Below are positions 30,590-40,849 of a stretch of DNA of 64,000 nucleotides, piece after piece (position 1 is the first letter of the stretch; each line of letters starts with the position of its first letter). The translations under genes and the position numbers were made by a program. Source of the stretch: Dama dama. Taxonomy: Eukaryota > Chordata > Mammalia > Artiodactyla > Cervidae. The stretch covers positions 126,538,501 through 126,602,500 of the forward strand of contig NC_083685.1 in assembly GCF_033118175.1 (NCBI RefSeq), in the 5' to 3' direction. The notes under the pieces were generated by a model. That model saw nothing but the letters and a program-made list of their open reading frames with translations, was not told the origin of the DNA and searched no databases.

Positions 30590-30713
30590 ATCTGTTTATT
30601 TATTTGATCATGCTATGCAGCGTGTGGGATCTTAGTTCCCCAACCACGGATCAAACCCAGCCCCCTGCATTGGGAGCATGGAGCCTTAACCACTGGACCA
30701 CCAGGGAAGTCCC
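30590..30713 (-). mobile_element. CHR-type SINE, reverse
   Basis: GCGTGTGGGATCTTAGTTCC, GATCAAACCCAGCCCCCTGC and TTAACCACTGGACCACCAGG then GAAGTCCC. A TTTATTTATTTG tail lies on the 3' side (left). Confidence 0.88.
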
Positions 30714-31334
30714 TTCTTTTAATTCATGTTGCAGATTGAATTTGTTTATTCAGCTCATAAAAAAGATGAATGAATGAAACAGGAACTGATTTGTGTTGTT
30801 ATTTTCTCTCTAGGGGGAAAGCAATCACTGATCTGGAATATGTATTTTGCTTTGTTTTAATATCACCTCTGGCTTATCCATCTCCTAAGTGTACAGGTTT
30901 TCAAAACAGAAGTAAATTAAGATGCCCAGTCCACCACAAGTTAAGATGTTAGTCTGCCCTGCCACAGTTTCCTTAATGTTAGCAGAAGACATGAACCTCA
31001 CCCAGTCAGAGATAGGGGACCATTTATCACAGCAACCAGGGTAACCAGAGTGGTGGTGTTTTTGCAACGGTTCCTTAAGCCACAGTTCCCACGAGGCATT
31101 GCAAAGGGGGCCAGGCGGTACCTGGGCATACACTCTAGGGTGTGTAAGGGGAGAGAAACCCCGAGCTTGGGGAACCTGAGTCTTTTAAAGTGGACAGTCA
31201 GCATGCCTACCCTGGACTGCAGAGGGTGGCATTATGTCTTTCGATGCTATTCACCATGTAAGCATCCTTACAGAGATCAGAACAGAGGTAGCCTGCAAGT
31301 CTGCTTGCAAGAAAACAGAATGTGAGAGGCCCAA
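30714..31334. other. Unique sequence
   Basis: No repeat or gene recognised in 620 bases. Confidence 0.45.
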
Positions 31335-31450
31335 GGGTAACTGTCTCCTAACACTCGAGAGCTGTGTCTTCATCTCTGAGCCTCAGTTTCTTTATCTGTC
31401 AGATGGGAATAATACCCATCTGGTACCTGATTGGAAAGAATAAATGAAAT
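31335..31450 (+). mobile_element. MIR SINE remnant
   Basis: TCATCTCTGAGCCTCAGTTT, CTTTATCTGTCAGATGGGAA and TAATACCC are the MIR core. The following TTGGAAAGAATAAATGAAAT fits the 3' part. Confidence 0.65.
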
Positions 31451-31477
31451 ATCAGTGTAGTCTCTTAAGTATAGTTC

Positions 31478-31695
31478 CTGGGCTTCCCAGGTGGCTCAGT
31501 GGTAAAGAATACACCTGCCAAGCAGGAGACACAGGTTCAACCCCTGAGTCAAGGAGATCTCCTGGTGAAGGAAATGGTGACCTATTTCAGTATTCTTGCC
31601 TGGAGAATCCCATGGACGTAGGAGCCTGGCAGGCTACAGTCCACAGGGTCACAGAGTCAGACACAACTGAAGCGACTTAGCACACACGCATGCAA
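31478..31695 (+). mobile_element. Bov-tA SINE
   Basis: Head GGGCTTCCCAGGTGGCTCAG at 31480; body to CACAACTGAAGCGACTTAGC; CA-rich tail ACACACGCATGC. Target duplication not obvious. Confidence 0.9.
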
Positions 31696-31861
31696 ACTAA
31701 TATCCAAAAGAAAACCTTGCCACCATTATTTTGTTTCATGATGGCAGCCTACCAGGTAAATAGAACATGAAGCGTGCCTTCCCTTTAGCAGAATATCAAA
31801 TTTGATCAATTTCAGCCCAAAGACTCACCATTCAATAATTCAAAACTCCCAAATCCTCCAG
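31696..31861. other. Short unique spacer
   Basis: Unassigned AT-rich DNA. Confidence 0.4.
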
Positions 31862-32025
31862 CTCAGCAGTTCTTAGGCTTTGATACATGTTTAAGTCAGG
31901 TGGGAGCTTTTAAAAACTGCCACTGTCTCCAATACCAGTGAAATCACGTTCCCTGGGGACAGAACTTGGGCACCGGTAATTTCAAAATTTCCCTAGATGA
32001 TTCCAGTACATAGCCAGGGCCCGCG
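31862..32025. mobile_element. hAT-Charlie MER20-like remnant
   Basis: CAGCAGTTCTTAGGCTTTGA, CAGGTGGGAGCTTTTAAAAA, CTTGGGCACCGGTAATTTC and TCCCTAGATGATTCCAGTAC mirror each other in the MER20 manner (GAGCTTTTAAAAA near the left end, a similar AT stretch near the right end). Confidence 0.5.
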
Positions 32026-32744
32026 GGGTGGCTTTGGCTCTTACTCAGATCAACTAGAAGAGTTGGCATGGGCTGCTCTGCATTCCTTAAGCTGTTGCAC
32101 TGGAGTGTAATTGGTCTAACTCTGAAAAGGTCACCGGGCATTTGCAGGTGCTTCACTGAGCCCAGTGGGAGCTGTGGCCTGGGTGAGGGGAGCTGGTGCA
32201 CAGAAGAAATTAAAAGGAGGTGATCCTTTCTTTAACAGAAGATAGCAGAACACCCCTGGGAACTTCGGAATTCCAAGGAACCTTGAGGACAGGGCTCCAT
32301 ACGCTCTGAGCGCGCCCAATGGATGCTTTCAAACAGTCAGGATCCTGGGCTCCACCCCCAGGCATCAAGCATTCTGCAGGCACGATTCAGCTTGAAAATA
32401 GTTTCAGTCCTTCCTCCTCCCTGGCAGACTAGATTATAGGATTAACTCTTCATCTCCTGGCTGGGCTACAGGGAATTCTCTCTCCTCTCTTTCCTTTGGT
32501 ATAAACAATCAATAATAAAGATTTTCCTCGCTTTCTTCTCCCACTTTTCTTTGGAGTTGTTCTTAGGCCGTTGTTTTGGGTTTCTGACAGATCCTGGGGG
32601 AGAAACTAAGGTAAGGTCGCGCCCTGAGACGGGTCGAGACTCCTCCGTCGTCGCCTGCTCCGTGGTTTTGCGAGGCTGCGAGCTTCCCCACCCTTCATCC
32701 TGTTGGTGGTGAGCAAAGGTGCACAGGAGGGCTTCCGGGGCCTC
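32026..32744. other. Unique sequence
   Basis: Mostly unassigned. CTGGGCTCCACCCCCAGGCA at 32345 resembles an old hAT piece but is too short to call. CpG-bearing DNA lies at 32615-32665. Confidence 0.4.
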
Positions 32745-32905
32745 CAATGTCAGACATTTCCATTTGCTTTGAGCTGGTGTTCAATCCCCCTCACTCATAA
32801 ACATGCAAATTGCTCAGGTAATTGGGACACCTGAAGTCCAACAGAGCCTGATTTGTCTACATAATACAGGCTGCAAGCAAATTACCTGATACTCGGGTGG
32901 AAGTG
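32745..32905. promoter_or_regulatory. Candidate conserved block with a perfect 10-bp inverted repeat
   Basis: AACATGCAAATTGCTCAGGT begins near 32800 (octamer-like ATGCAAAT) and AGCAAATTACCTGATAC lies at 32876. TCAGGTAATT (32814-32823) and AATTACCTGA (32880-32889) are perfect inverted repeats 56 bases apart. Each joins an E-box/ZEB-like CAGGTA to a homeodomain TAATT. No repeat family matches. Confidence 0.4.
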
Positions 32906-33727
32906 GGCTATTCAGACCACGGAGAGCCTGCTGGCCAGAGCTGTTGTTTCCATAGGGAGGCTGTATTATCCTCTTGGGAGCTGGCAGAAACAGAAGAGAC
33001 CAGAAACAGGGGAGCTGGGGGAGTCGCTTTCCCATCACCGAACTCGTGTCCCTGGTCCTAGCTGAGGCCAGCTGTGAGAGCCACTTGGCACAGGGGCTGC
33101 CTGCAGACCCCAGACTCTGAGAAGGGGACCCTGGAGCCTGATTCTGCTGGAGGCAGGCCCACCAGCTGACCAGGGCAGTCTCTGTCTATGTCACACCTTC
33201 GGAAGGTGTGGGGCAGGCTTTAGGAATGGACTCATTGGAGAAACTGAGTTCCTCCAGGACTCAAGAAGCTTTTAAATCGTTGCTGCCGGGTAGGAGTGTG
33301 GGGGAAGGGGGTTGGGAAGCCTCTGCCTTCCCTAGGGAGCTGGGGCTACATCAGGGCAGGTTAGGCAGGGCTGCAAACTTCCACCTGCCCTCTTCTACCT
33401 GCACTGCCCCCTCCCCGATTCCCAGGTACTGGTGACGGCACAGACGCTAGAGCTTTGTTCCTTTCCTCTTCCTGGGCAGTTGCTGGGCCCGTCCTAGCCA
33501 CCTGAAGGCTCGCGGGCCTCCACGAGTCACATCACAGCCCTGTCGCCAGGGAAACGGGCAATGAGGTCAGGCAGCGAGGGACGTGATGGCTTCACGAAGA
33601 GGAGGGGAGCCGAGATGGGGGGGGGCAAGGTTTTGGGAATGGAAACCAAGGAAGGATTAGGATTGACGCCTGACACCTGTAGGGCTAAAAAGGTAGCCTG
33701 AAAAAGTCCCCAGAGAGGAACTGCCCC
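32906..33727. other. GC-rich unique sequence
   Basis: No repeat or gene recognised. A G-run (GGGGGGGGC, about 33618-33626) is present. Confidence 0.45.
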
Positions 33728-33832
33728 TGGGAGGCGTGGCCTTCAGTGGGAGGCGTGGCCTTCAGTGGGGGTGTGGCCCTCAGTGGGAGGCGTGGCTGCC
33801 ACTGGGAGGCGGGGCCATCGGTGGGAGGCAAA
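33728..33832. repeat. Minisatellite of about 19-bp units with GC-box-like core
   Basis: Five and a half units follow TGGGAGGCGTGGCCTTCAG at 33728-33746 and 33747-33765, then an 18-base variant, then two more 19-base variants (33784-33821) and a partial one. Each unit carries GGCGTGGC or GGTGTGGC or GGCGGGGC, which resembles KLF/SP binding cores. The first two units are identical. Confidence 0.85.
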
Positions 33833-34184
33833 GATGATTGGTCACTCCACATGGGAGCTGCCCCTTGCCCTTGGGCCAAGCTCCAGAGCCTGATTGCCCA
33901 TTGCTAGTTCTGCCTCTCATTTGTTTTCTCAAAGGTCAGAATAGAGTTCTTAGAAAGACAAATTTCCTCTGGCTTAGTCCTTGGGGACTGAACTCTCAAA
34001 ATCAATTGGCCCAAATCTCAGCCCAGTTTGGGCTTTATATTGCCACTGGGTAGGCGTATCTCATGGGGGGAAAGCTAAGAAGAGCAGCTGAAGACCTGGC
34101 CCCGGGGACTGTGTCGGGGGCAGCCTGTGCCGGAAAACAGGAGGAACAGGGTCCCTGATGGTGCCCCAGGAGGCAAGGAGAGAG
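33833..34184. other. Unique sequence
   Basis: No repeat or gene recognised. Confidence 0.4.
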
Positions 34185-34320
34185 GGAACTTTATAAATCA
34201 CCAGCTCCCTTTAAAAAATGGAGTTTAACCTCCCTCAGCTTTGCTTCTGAATTTATTAGCAGTTTCATTTCCTTGGGTAATAATTCATTATCTCCTTCCC
34301 AAGCCTGGGGAACAGTGCTG
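34185..34320. promoter_or_regulatory. Candidate conserved non-coding block
   Basis: CTTTATAAATCACCAGCTCC, GCTTCTGAATTTATTAGCAG and GGGTAATAATTCATTATCTC lie in 130 bp of otherwise GC-rich surroundings. Regulatory role inferred from motif density only. Confidence 0.33.
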
Positions 34321-35014
34321 GCCTAGAAGTGGCATTTACCTTCCACAACTTTAAGCAATGCTTCTTAGCTGTGTCATCTTCAGATCACTCTCAGCCCCGG
34401 CCCTGTACTTCTCATCCCCACGGACATGTCCCCAGGCGCAGGCAGATTGATGCAGATTTGGAGGGGTGGTCCTCCCCTCACCTCCACTTCCCTCTCCTCC
34501 CCTACCCACCCTCCAGCACTCCAACCCATCTGTATTCTGATGTTGTTTGCACCAGACCCTCTTTGGGGCCGGAGCCTCTCTCTATTGTGAAGCAAGACAG
34601 CCATGAGCCGCAGGGAGATAGAGCCGTTCTGTTGGAGCCGAGATAAGTGCTGCTGGGAGGGAACCCAGTGGAGGGTTGGAGGGGGCCACATGTGTCAGCT
34701 TAACGGGAGGATCTGAAAAAGCTATTTCAATCCCGTCTCTATGTGGGAAACTGGCAGATGCCCTTCTGTGGAGTGAAAGTTTTTCTCTTCCTCTCCATCC
34801 TCTCTGCCAAGGAAGGGAGTTTGATTATCAAGGGGCGTGAGGATGCTTTTTCACTGGGGAAAAAAAAGTCCTTTTCCCAAATCCAGTCTCTGCTCCAATG
34901 CCAGAAACACCGCATTCTAACGCCCAACATGGCAGGCTGGGGAGGAGGATGGGCAGTCAATCCCATCACAGCCAACGCCCGTTCCCCCACGTGTTGGTCC
35001 ACAGCTGCCCCCTT
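34321..35014. other. Unique sequence
   Basis: No repeat assigned. A 128-codon frame (34743-35129) runs into the L2-like segment and is not supported. Confidence 0.45.
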
Positions 35015-35102
35015 TCAGCACCTTCTGTGTTCCAGACACTGGACACTGGACGAAGCAATACAAAAGCCAATGTGGTCATACCCATGGAGCTTACGGTCAA
35101 GT
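35015..35102 (-). mobile_element. L2-like remnant
   Basis: CAGCACCTTCTGTGTTCCAG, ACACTGGACACTGGACGAAG and CATGGAGCTTACGGTCAAG match the reversed L2 3' part. Confidence 0.6.
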
Positions 35103-35133
35103 GGCATGTTTTTGCTACTTGGTAATTGACCTG

Positions 35134-35350
35134 GGGGCTTCCCCAGAGGCGCACTAGTAAAGAATCCACCTGTAATGCAAGAGAGGTTTGATCCCTGGGT
35201 CGGAAAGATCCCCTGAAGAAGAAAATAGCAGCCCACTCCAGTATTCTTGCCTGGAAAATCCCATGGACAGAGGAGCCTGGCGGGCTACAGTCCATGGGCT
35301 CGCAAAGAGTCAGACACGACTGAGCAACTAACACTTTCACTTCACTTTCA
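35134..35350 (+). mobile_element. Bov-tA SINE
   Basis: Head GGGGCTTCCCCAGAGGCGCA at 35133; body to CACGACTGAGCAACTAACAC; tail TTTCACTTCACTTTCA. Nearly complete. Confidence 0.9.
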
Positions 35351-36224
35351 ATCCCACAGAGAAAGGGAGGAAAAAGGGTAGCATGCAGATTGTATGCAAA
35401 TCACATGCAAATAAGCACCCTGGAAGCTTTTGGATTCAGGGCTGGGGAGAGTCATGCAACTCTGCAGGTGAGATTAAAAGCTGGTGGTAAGAGTGAGGTC
35501 TTCCACTGTTCCGCAGTCTCCTTCTCCTGGCCGTCAGCCCCCACGGGCCCAGGCCTGACTCGGGAAGCAAACCCAGGCTCCCTGCAGATGAAAGGCTGGC
35601 AGCGTGGCACCTGGAGGGCCCCCTGTGCTGGGCATCTCTTGGCCAAAACCCCCATTCCCTCTTCCTTACTCAGGCCGGCGGCTGGGACTAGACTGGGGGC
35701 GCTCGGCACCTTGGGCACTTGCGTCCTATTTGTCAAAATTGTAACATGATGTTGAAGGCTTAGTGGCCGAGTGGTTGCTTCGGAGCGATGCTGCTCTCCT
35801 GTTAATGGACAACAACCTGTTTCCTGGGCTGCTGGGAGGAAGGGCAGGGGTGGGGGAGAGGCTGGGGAACAGCCTACCTTGTTCAGCTCAGCTGGGGGTG
35901 TGTGGCCACTCCTGAATCACGGGGAGTCACCCAGGCCAGAGTTCCAGGTCCCCAGCCCCCGAAAGCTGCCAGGGAAACTCTATGGTGCATTCCACTCCAA
36001 ATCTGCAATCAACTGGCTGAGCCTGTCTGGACCTCTTAGTTGGGTGCATTTCTCTCATCTCCACAACAAGCATCACACATTTATGGTCTCATCTGCCTGT
36101 AGGACACCTTTCCCAGACAGTTCCCCTCCTCCTCGTCAGATTCCTCCTCCTCATCAGATTCCTCCTGGCACTCTTTCTGTCCCCAGATCAGCTTCCAAAA
36201 GCCATGGAGAGAGAGCAGAACGTT
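35351..36224. other. Unique sequence with a short tandem duplication
   Basis: At 36125-36165 the unit CCTCCTCCTCRTCAGATT occurs twice, followed by a partial third. The 151-codon frame at 35771-36226 spans it and is not supported. Otherwise unassigned. Confidence 0.45.
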
Positions 36225-36450
36225 GAAAAGGACACCCAGAGGTCAGAACTCAAGACCAGCTCCATCACTTCCAAGTCACATGGTCTTGGGCAAGTCATGT
36301 ACTTTGTCTGAGCGCTGGTAACTTCATCTTCCAAAAATGAGAAGATGAAGTGGGCTTTGCTGAGCTGTGCAAATAATAAAGTGAGATGTATGTGAAAGCG
36401 CCTAACACAGGGGCAGGCACACTGTGGGTGCTCAACTATGGATCTATTTA
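36225..36450 (+). mobile_element. MIR SINE, nearly full length
   Basis: GAGGTCAGAACTCAAGACCA, TCCATCACTTCCAAGTCACA, TGGTCTTGGGCAAGTCATGT, GGTAACTTCATCTTCC, AAGCGCCTAACACAGGGGCA and GGTGCTCAACTATGG follow the MIR order end to end. Confidence 0.75.
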
Positions 36451-36474
36451 TACATTTATGCAAATAAAGTCTGC

Positions 36475-36860
36475 GTTTGAGTGGTCCTCTAAGTGTGGTC
36501 CCCGGACCGTGACCAGCAGCATCACTACCAGGGTGCTTGATAGAAATAAGCATCCCCAGGCCCTGCTCTTTAACTGAAAGTGCACTCAGCCGTGTCCGGC
36601 TCTGTGTGACCCCATGGACTATAGCCCGCCAGGCTCCTCTGCATGGGATTCTCCAGGCAAGAATACTGGAGTAGGTAACCATGCCCTCCTCCAGGGGATC
36701 TTCCCGACCCAGGGATCAACCCCAGGTCTCCTGCATTGCAGGCAGATTCTTTACCATCTGAGCCACCAGGGAAGCCCTGGACCTAAGGAGTCAGAAACGC
36801 TGGGTGAGGTCCAGCAATCTGTTCTATTAATAACAAGCCCTCCAGGTGGCTTGGCTGCAT
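36475..36860 (-). mobile_element. hAT-Charlie MER5A-like element split by a SINE
   Basis: The left part has CTAAGTGTGGTCCCCGGACC and AGCAGCATCACTACCAGGG. After the SINE come CTAAGGAGTCAGAAACGCTG, GAGGTCCAGCAATCTG and AACAAGCCCTCCAGGTGG. This is the MER5A order read in reverse. Confidence 0.75.
36577..36777 (-). mobile_element. Bov-tA SINE inserted in MER5A, reverse
   Basis: AAAGTGCACTCAGCCGTGTC to GAGCCACCAGGGAAGCCC. The hAT text continues on both sides. Confidence 0.92.
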
Positions 36861-36984
36861 GCTCCGGGGTGAGACCCAGGGGTGAGACCGCTAAATGTTC
36901 TGTCCGATAAGCCATAAATCACTGTGTGCTAACTTCTGTGTCACACGGCTTTGGAGGAGAAATCATAAGCAGTAGGGTTCTTCA
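36861..36984. other. Short unique spacer
   Basis: Unassigned. Confidence 0.4.
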
Positions 36985-37475
36985 GATTAAGGGAACCAAC
37001 AGGAGAAATAGACAGATAGGAATATAGGTTACATGGAATTTGCTCACATGATCATGGAGGCTGATTATGAGACTTCCCATGATCTGCTGTCTGTGAGCTG
37101 GAGATGCCAGGAGCCAGCAGTGTAGTTTGAAGGTCTGAGAGCCAGAGAGCTGATGATGAAGGTTGCAGTCAGAATCTGAGGCCCCGAGGACCAGCAGTGC
37201 CGAAGGTGAGGCAAGATTGATATCTCCGTGCTAACCAGGCAGACAGTAAATTCAAGCTCTCCGCCTTTTTGTTCCCTTCAGGCCCTCTGAATTGGAGGAG
37301 ACCTACCCACACTGGAGAGGACCATCTGCTCTGCTCAGCTCACCAATTCAAATGCTAATCTCTTCCAGAAACACTCTGGCGGACACACCCAGACAGAATG
37401 TTTAGCCAGCAAGCTGAGCATCCCTCGGCCCAGTGCAGTGGACACATGAAATTAGCCATCACGCAAAACAAATAG
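36985..37475. mobile_element. Ancient interspersed repeat, L1M-like 3' region suspected
   Basis: GAATTTGCTCACATGATCAT, GGAGGCTGATTATGAGACTT, CTTTTTGTTCCCTTCAGGCC, CAATTCAAATGCTAATCTCT, TTCCAGAAACACTCTGGCGG and ATGAAATTAGCCATCAC follow a widely repeated mammalian sequence that ends in AAATTAACCATCAC in other copies. I take it as an L1M 3' end; the class is not certain. Confidence 0.5.
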
Positions 37476-37499
37476 TGGGAAGAGCAGCTTCCAGCCCAC

Positions 37500-37665
37500 A
37501 GACCATGTGTGAGGCACGCTTCCATCCGTCCACTGGACCCGCACAGCCAACCTTGGTACTAAGCATGGATATTCTGCCCATTGTATGGAGGAGAAAACTG
37601 AGGCACCTGGAGGCAAGTTGGCGGGCTCTGAAACCGAGCATCCCAGCTCCAGAGGCTGCAGGCCA
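37500..37665 (-). mobile_element. MIR-like remnant
   Basis: ATATTCTGCCCATTGTATGG, AGGAGAAAACTGAGGCACCT and GGAGGCAAGTTGGCGGGC fit the reversed MIR core. Confidence 0.45.
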
Positions 37666-37857
37666 TGCCCATCCCACCAGTAGGCAGCCAGGACCTGGGG
37701 GATCAGAGGGATCCAGAGTCAGGGCCCGGTGAAGAAGGAGGGTGTGTGTACACACAGCAAACAGAAGAGGACAGACAGGGATCCTAGGAAAGCCTGTTCA
37801 GGGAAATTACCTAAGCTCACAAGCTCTCCTCCATTATACTCACAGCTCCCTGCCTGT
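37666..37857. other. Short unique spacer
   Basis: Unassigned. Confidence 0.4.
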
Positions 37858-37981
37858 CTTTTTGTTTTTTTACTGCACCACGTGGCACGCATGTGGGATC
37901 TTAGTTCCCAACCAGGGGTGGAACCCGCACCCCCTGCATCAGAAGCCCAGAGTCTTAACCACTGGACCACCAGGAAGTCCC
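37858..37981 (-). mobile_element. CHR-type SINE, reverse
   Basis: CGCATGTGGGATCTTAGTTC, AGGGGTGGAACCCGCACCCC and AACCACTGGACCACCAGGAA then GTCC. A T-rich tail (TTTTTGTTTTTTT) lies at 37858-37871. Confidence 0.88.
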
Positions 37982-38054
37982 CCTGCATGTGTTCATCACA
38001 AATGAAAATCAAAGATGTATTGTGTTTGTATTTGTTCAATGTCCACATTGCCTG

Positions 38055-38278
38055 GGCTTCCCCGATGACTCTGCGGTTAAGAATTCACCTGCAATGCAGG
38101 AGCTGCAGGAGACATGGGTTTGATCCCTGGGTGGGGAAGATTCCCCTGGAGGAGGACCAGGTAACACACTCCAGGATTCTTACCTGGAGAATCCCATGGA
38201 CAGAGGAGCCTGGCGGGCTGCAGTCCATAGAGTCGCAGAGAGTTGGACACAAGACTGAAGTAACTTAGCAGGCACGCA
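38055..38278 (+). mobile_element. Bov-tA SINE with target-site duplication
   Basis: Head GGCTTCCCCGATGACTCTGC; a small internal duplication GCAGGAGCTGCAGGAGAC at 38096-38113; body to GAAGTAACTTAGCAGGCACG. CCACATTGCCTG is duplicated exactly at 38043-38054 and 38279-38290. Confidence 0.93.
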
Positions 38279-38284
38279 CCACAT

Positions 38285-38425
38285 TGCCTGCTGGGCTATA
38301 AGCTACTTGAGGGCAGGGACCACGTCCGTAGTGACACATGGAACCCACAATATAATGTGATGCCCAGCAGACCGCAGACCGCAGCTGCTGAGTGAATAAA
38401 TGAATGAGCAGTATGCCTGCCCCTC
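38285..38425 (+). mobile_element. L2 3' end remnant
   Basis: CTATAAGCTACTTGAGGGCA, GGGACCACGTCCGTAGTGAC and GAGTGAATAAATGAATGAGC match the L2 3' end, with the ATGA-type tail. Confidence 0.65.
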
Positions 38426-39734
38426 CCTCCCCACTGTAATTATTTTCAGGTCTGTGTTCCTTCTAGACCAAGACCCACATGACCACACAGACTGTCTTAT
38501 CCAGCTCCGTACACACAGTCCCCTGAACAATGGCTGGCTTCATATTTGCTTCTTGAGTTGAACCCCATCTCACTTTGAAGTCCCGTGGACCCTGTCACTA
38601 ATGCAATCATCCATCGTTCCTGCTCAGGGAAGAAAGGAAGGCTGAAGCTGGAGTCTCCAAAAAGCTGGACCAGATTTTTATAATTTTCCTTTATCACGAA
38701 GTGCCCACAGATTATAATTCCCTGAGGGTAGGACTTAGCATCCCAGTTTCTGGGTACCAAGATGGAGCTGGGGGAGGGTTCAGCCCTCCCTGGCAGCTTC
38801 ATCGGCCTGGTGGAAAGGCTGGAGTTTTGGGGTAAGTAACTGCTACGAAAGGGCTCTACTTAATCCTCTTTTTTTGCAAACCTGAGATTGTGAGTCAACC
38901 CTCAATTAACCTCTTCTCCCAGATTCTGCTCAGTGCAAAAGGTTTTATTCTGAAGACAGGAAAGCTATTTTAGGATTACCAATGTGATGGAGTTGATACC
39001 AAACCAGAATAGGTCAGTGCTTCTCCTGTTCCCCCAGAGATGCGTGGCCCCAGTTGCCAACTGGGTATAAAACACCAGGCTGCAGGGGAGGGCTGTCCCT
39101 TGGTGCACCCCAACCCAGCCCCCCGAGCCCCTGCTCTCCCTCATCCACTAGAGCAACTGCAAGGAGGCACCCCTAGTATTTTGCTTAGAAATCCTGTTAA
39201 AATAATGAACCCCCTCCCCCTTCTCTCTCTGCTTCTGTTGACTCCTGACAGTTCCGGTCCAACCCACATACCATCTTTGTTGGCCAAATGGTAGCTTCTC
39301 CTAGAAAGGGACAGACCACAAAGCCTAGGAAGGTCTATTTTTGGAAAATTATTTAAGCTCTTATACCAACCCTATTTTTAGCCCAAACTTATTTTTTTTT
39401 CAGAAAGTAATGGGTAAGTTGGCTCTGTTCAGGGTATGTGCCAGGAGCTGGGGGGCCAGGGAAGACATAAAGACCCAAGCGAGACCATGCATAGCACTGA
39501 GAGGAGGTCCCAATGCCGGGGGAGCCTGCTCCTTCCAGGAGGATGTGTCATGGAGGCCTTCATCTGCTTTGGTCTGTGCCCTCTTTATATTAATGAAGCA
39601 GCAACTTCGATATTCACTGAAATGTTCCAGATATACAGCCATTGACTGGAGACCATGAAAGCCACCATTTCTCATCCAAGTAGTTAAGGTTTTAACCGGC
39701 GGTGATGAGGAGGGTGAGGAGGGCAATTGATGGG
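38426..39734. other. Unique sequence
   Basis: No repeat assigned across 1.3 kb. Two frames above 100 codons (38497-38802 reverse, 39400-39759 reverse) lack any recognisable pattern. Confidence 0.45.
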
Positions 39735-40060
39735 AGGGTGGATAAATAAGTGATGGCATAGTTGTGAAGGAATATTATGCAGCCATTAAAAATACATATG
39801 CAAAGAATATTTAATGGCCTGGAAGATGCTCACGGTATAAGAGTAGGTTAAAAAAAATGAGAACTTAGAATTGCATATTCAGGACAAGCCACGTGTGTTG
39901 AAAGAGAACTAGGAAGAAATGTATCAAAAGTTTCCTTCTTTATGCATGTATGGATTTTCCATCTTCCCTGCAATTTGCCTTTATTCCATGTAGTTTAAAA
40001 TCTTTCTTGACGTTAAAACCTTTTCCAAGTACAAAATAAAACATTCTCCGTGTAGAAATA
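39735..40060 (+). mobile_element. Old L1M 3' end
   Basis: GAAGGAATATTATGCAGCCA, TTAAAAATACATATGC, AAGAATATTTAATGGCCTGG, AAGATGCTCACGGTATAAGA and GGAAGAAATGTATCAAAAG are the L1M 3' motifs, followed by ATTTTCCATCTTCCCTGCAA. Confidence 0.7.
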
Positions 40061-40139
40061 AATTAGAATTATGTTATAAATGAAAGCTGTTTTCTGCCAT
40101 AGCTTTTGATAATCATTTGGTATATAGTCTATAGAATTT

Positions 40140-40176
40140 TTACGCAGTGTGTGTATATATATATAATATTTATATT
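40140..40176. repeat. TG/TA microsatellite
   Basis: GTGTGTGTATATATATATAA starts near 40147 and grades into AT-rich DNA just before a SINE. Confidence 0.75.
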
Positions 40177-40385
40177 GTTGCTATTGTTTAGTTACTAAGT
40201 TGTGTCCTACTCGTTTGTGACTCCATGGACTGTAGCCTGCCAGGTTTCCCTGTCCGTGGGATTTCCCAGGCAAGAATACTGGAGTGGACAGCCATTTCGT
40301 TCTCCAGGAAGGATCTCTCCCGACCTAGAAATCAAACCTGCATCTCCTGCATTAGCTGGTGGATTTTTTACCACTGAGCCACCAG
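40177..40385 (-). mobile_element. Bov-tA SINE, reverse
   Basis: TATTGTTTAGTTACTAAGTT at 40181, then body, then CCACTGAGCCACCAG at the head end. Several substitutions make it an older copy. Confidence 0.9.
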
Positions 40386-40489
40386 TATGCATACACATGT
40401 GCATACATGTGTACACACATGTGTAGATATTACACATATGATAACACACACGTATATATAGATTAGGACTATGTATAGATATATGTATA
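40386..40489. repeat. Mixed CA/TA simple-repeat tract between SINEs
   Basis: ATGCATACACATGTGCATAC, ACACACATGTGTAGATATT and GTATAGATATATGTATAG units fill the gap between two oppositely oriented SINEs. Confidence 0.75.
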
Positions 40490-40617
40490 GAGAAGGAAAT
40501 GACAGCCCACTCCAGCATTCTTGCCTGGGAAATCCCATGGACAAAGGAGCCTGGTGGGCTGCAGTCCATGGGCTCGCCAGAGTCGGACACGACTTAGCGA
40601 CTAAACCACTGCCACCA
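40490..40617 (+). mobile_element. Truncated Bov-A SINE
   Basis: Starts at GAAGGAAATGACAGCCCACT without the tRNA head; body to CGACTTAGCGACTAAACCAC. Confidence 0.9.
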
Positions 40618-40629
40618 TACATATATACA

Positions 40630-40838
40630 GGCTTCCCAGGCGGTGCTAGTGGTAAAGAACCCACCTTCCAATGCAGGAGACTTAAGAGACTTGGGTTCGA
40701 TCCCTGGGTCAGGAAGATCTCCTGGAGGAGGACATGGCAACTCACTCCAGTATTCTAGCCTGGGAAATCCCATGGACAGAGGAGCCTGGTCCATGAGATC
40801 ACGAAGAGTCAGACAAGACTTAACGACTAAACAACCAC
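40630..40838 (+). mobile_element. Bov-tA SINE
   Basis: Head GGCTTCCCAGGCGGTGCTAG; body lacks part of the GGCGGGCTACAG section (GAGCCTGGTCCATGAGATCA), a small internal deletion. Confidence 0.9.
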
Positions 40839-40849
40839 CAACAGCAGGG

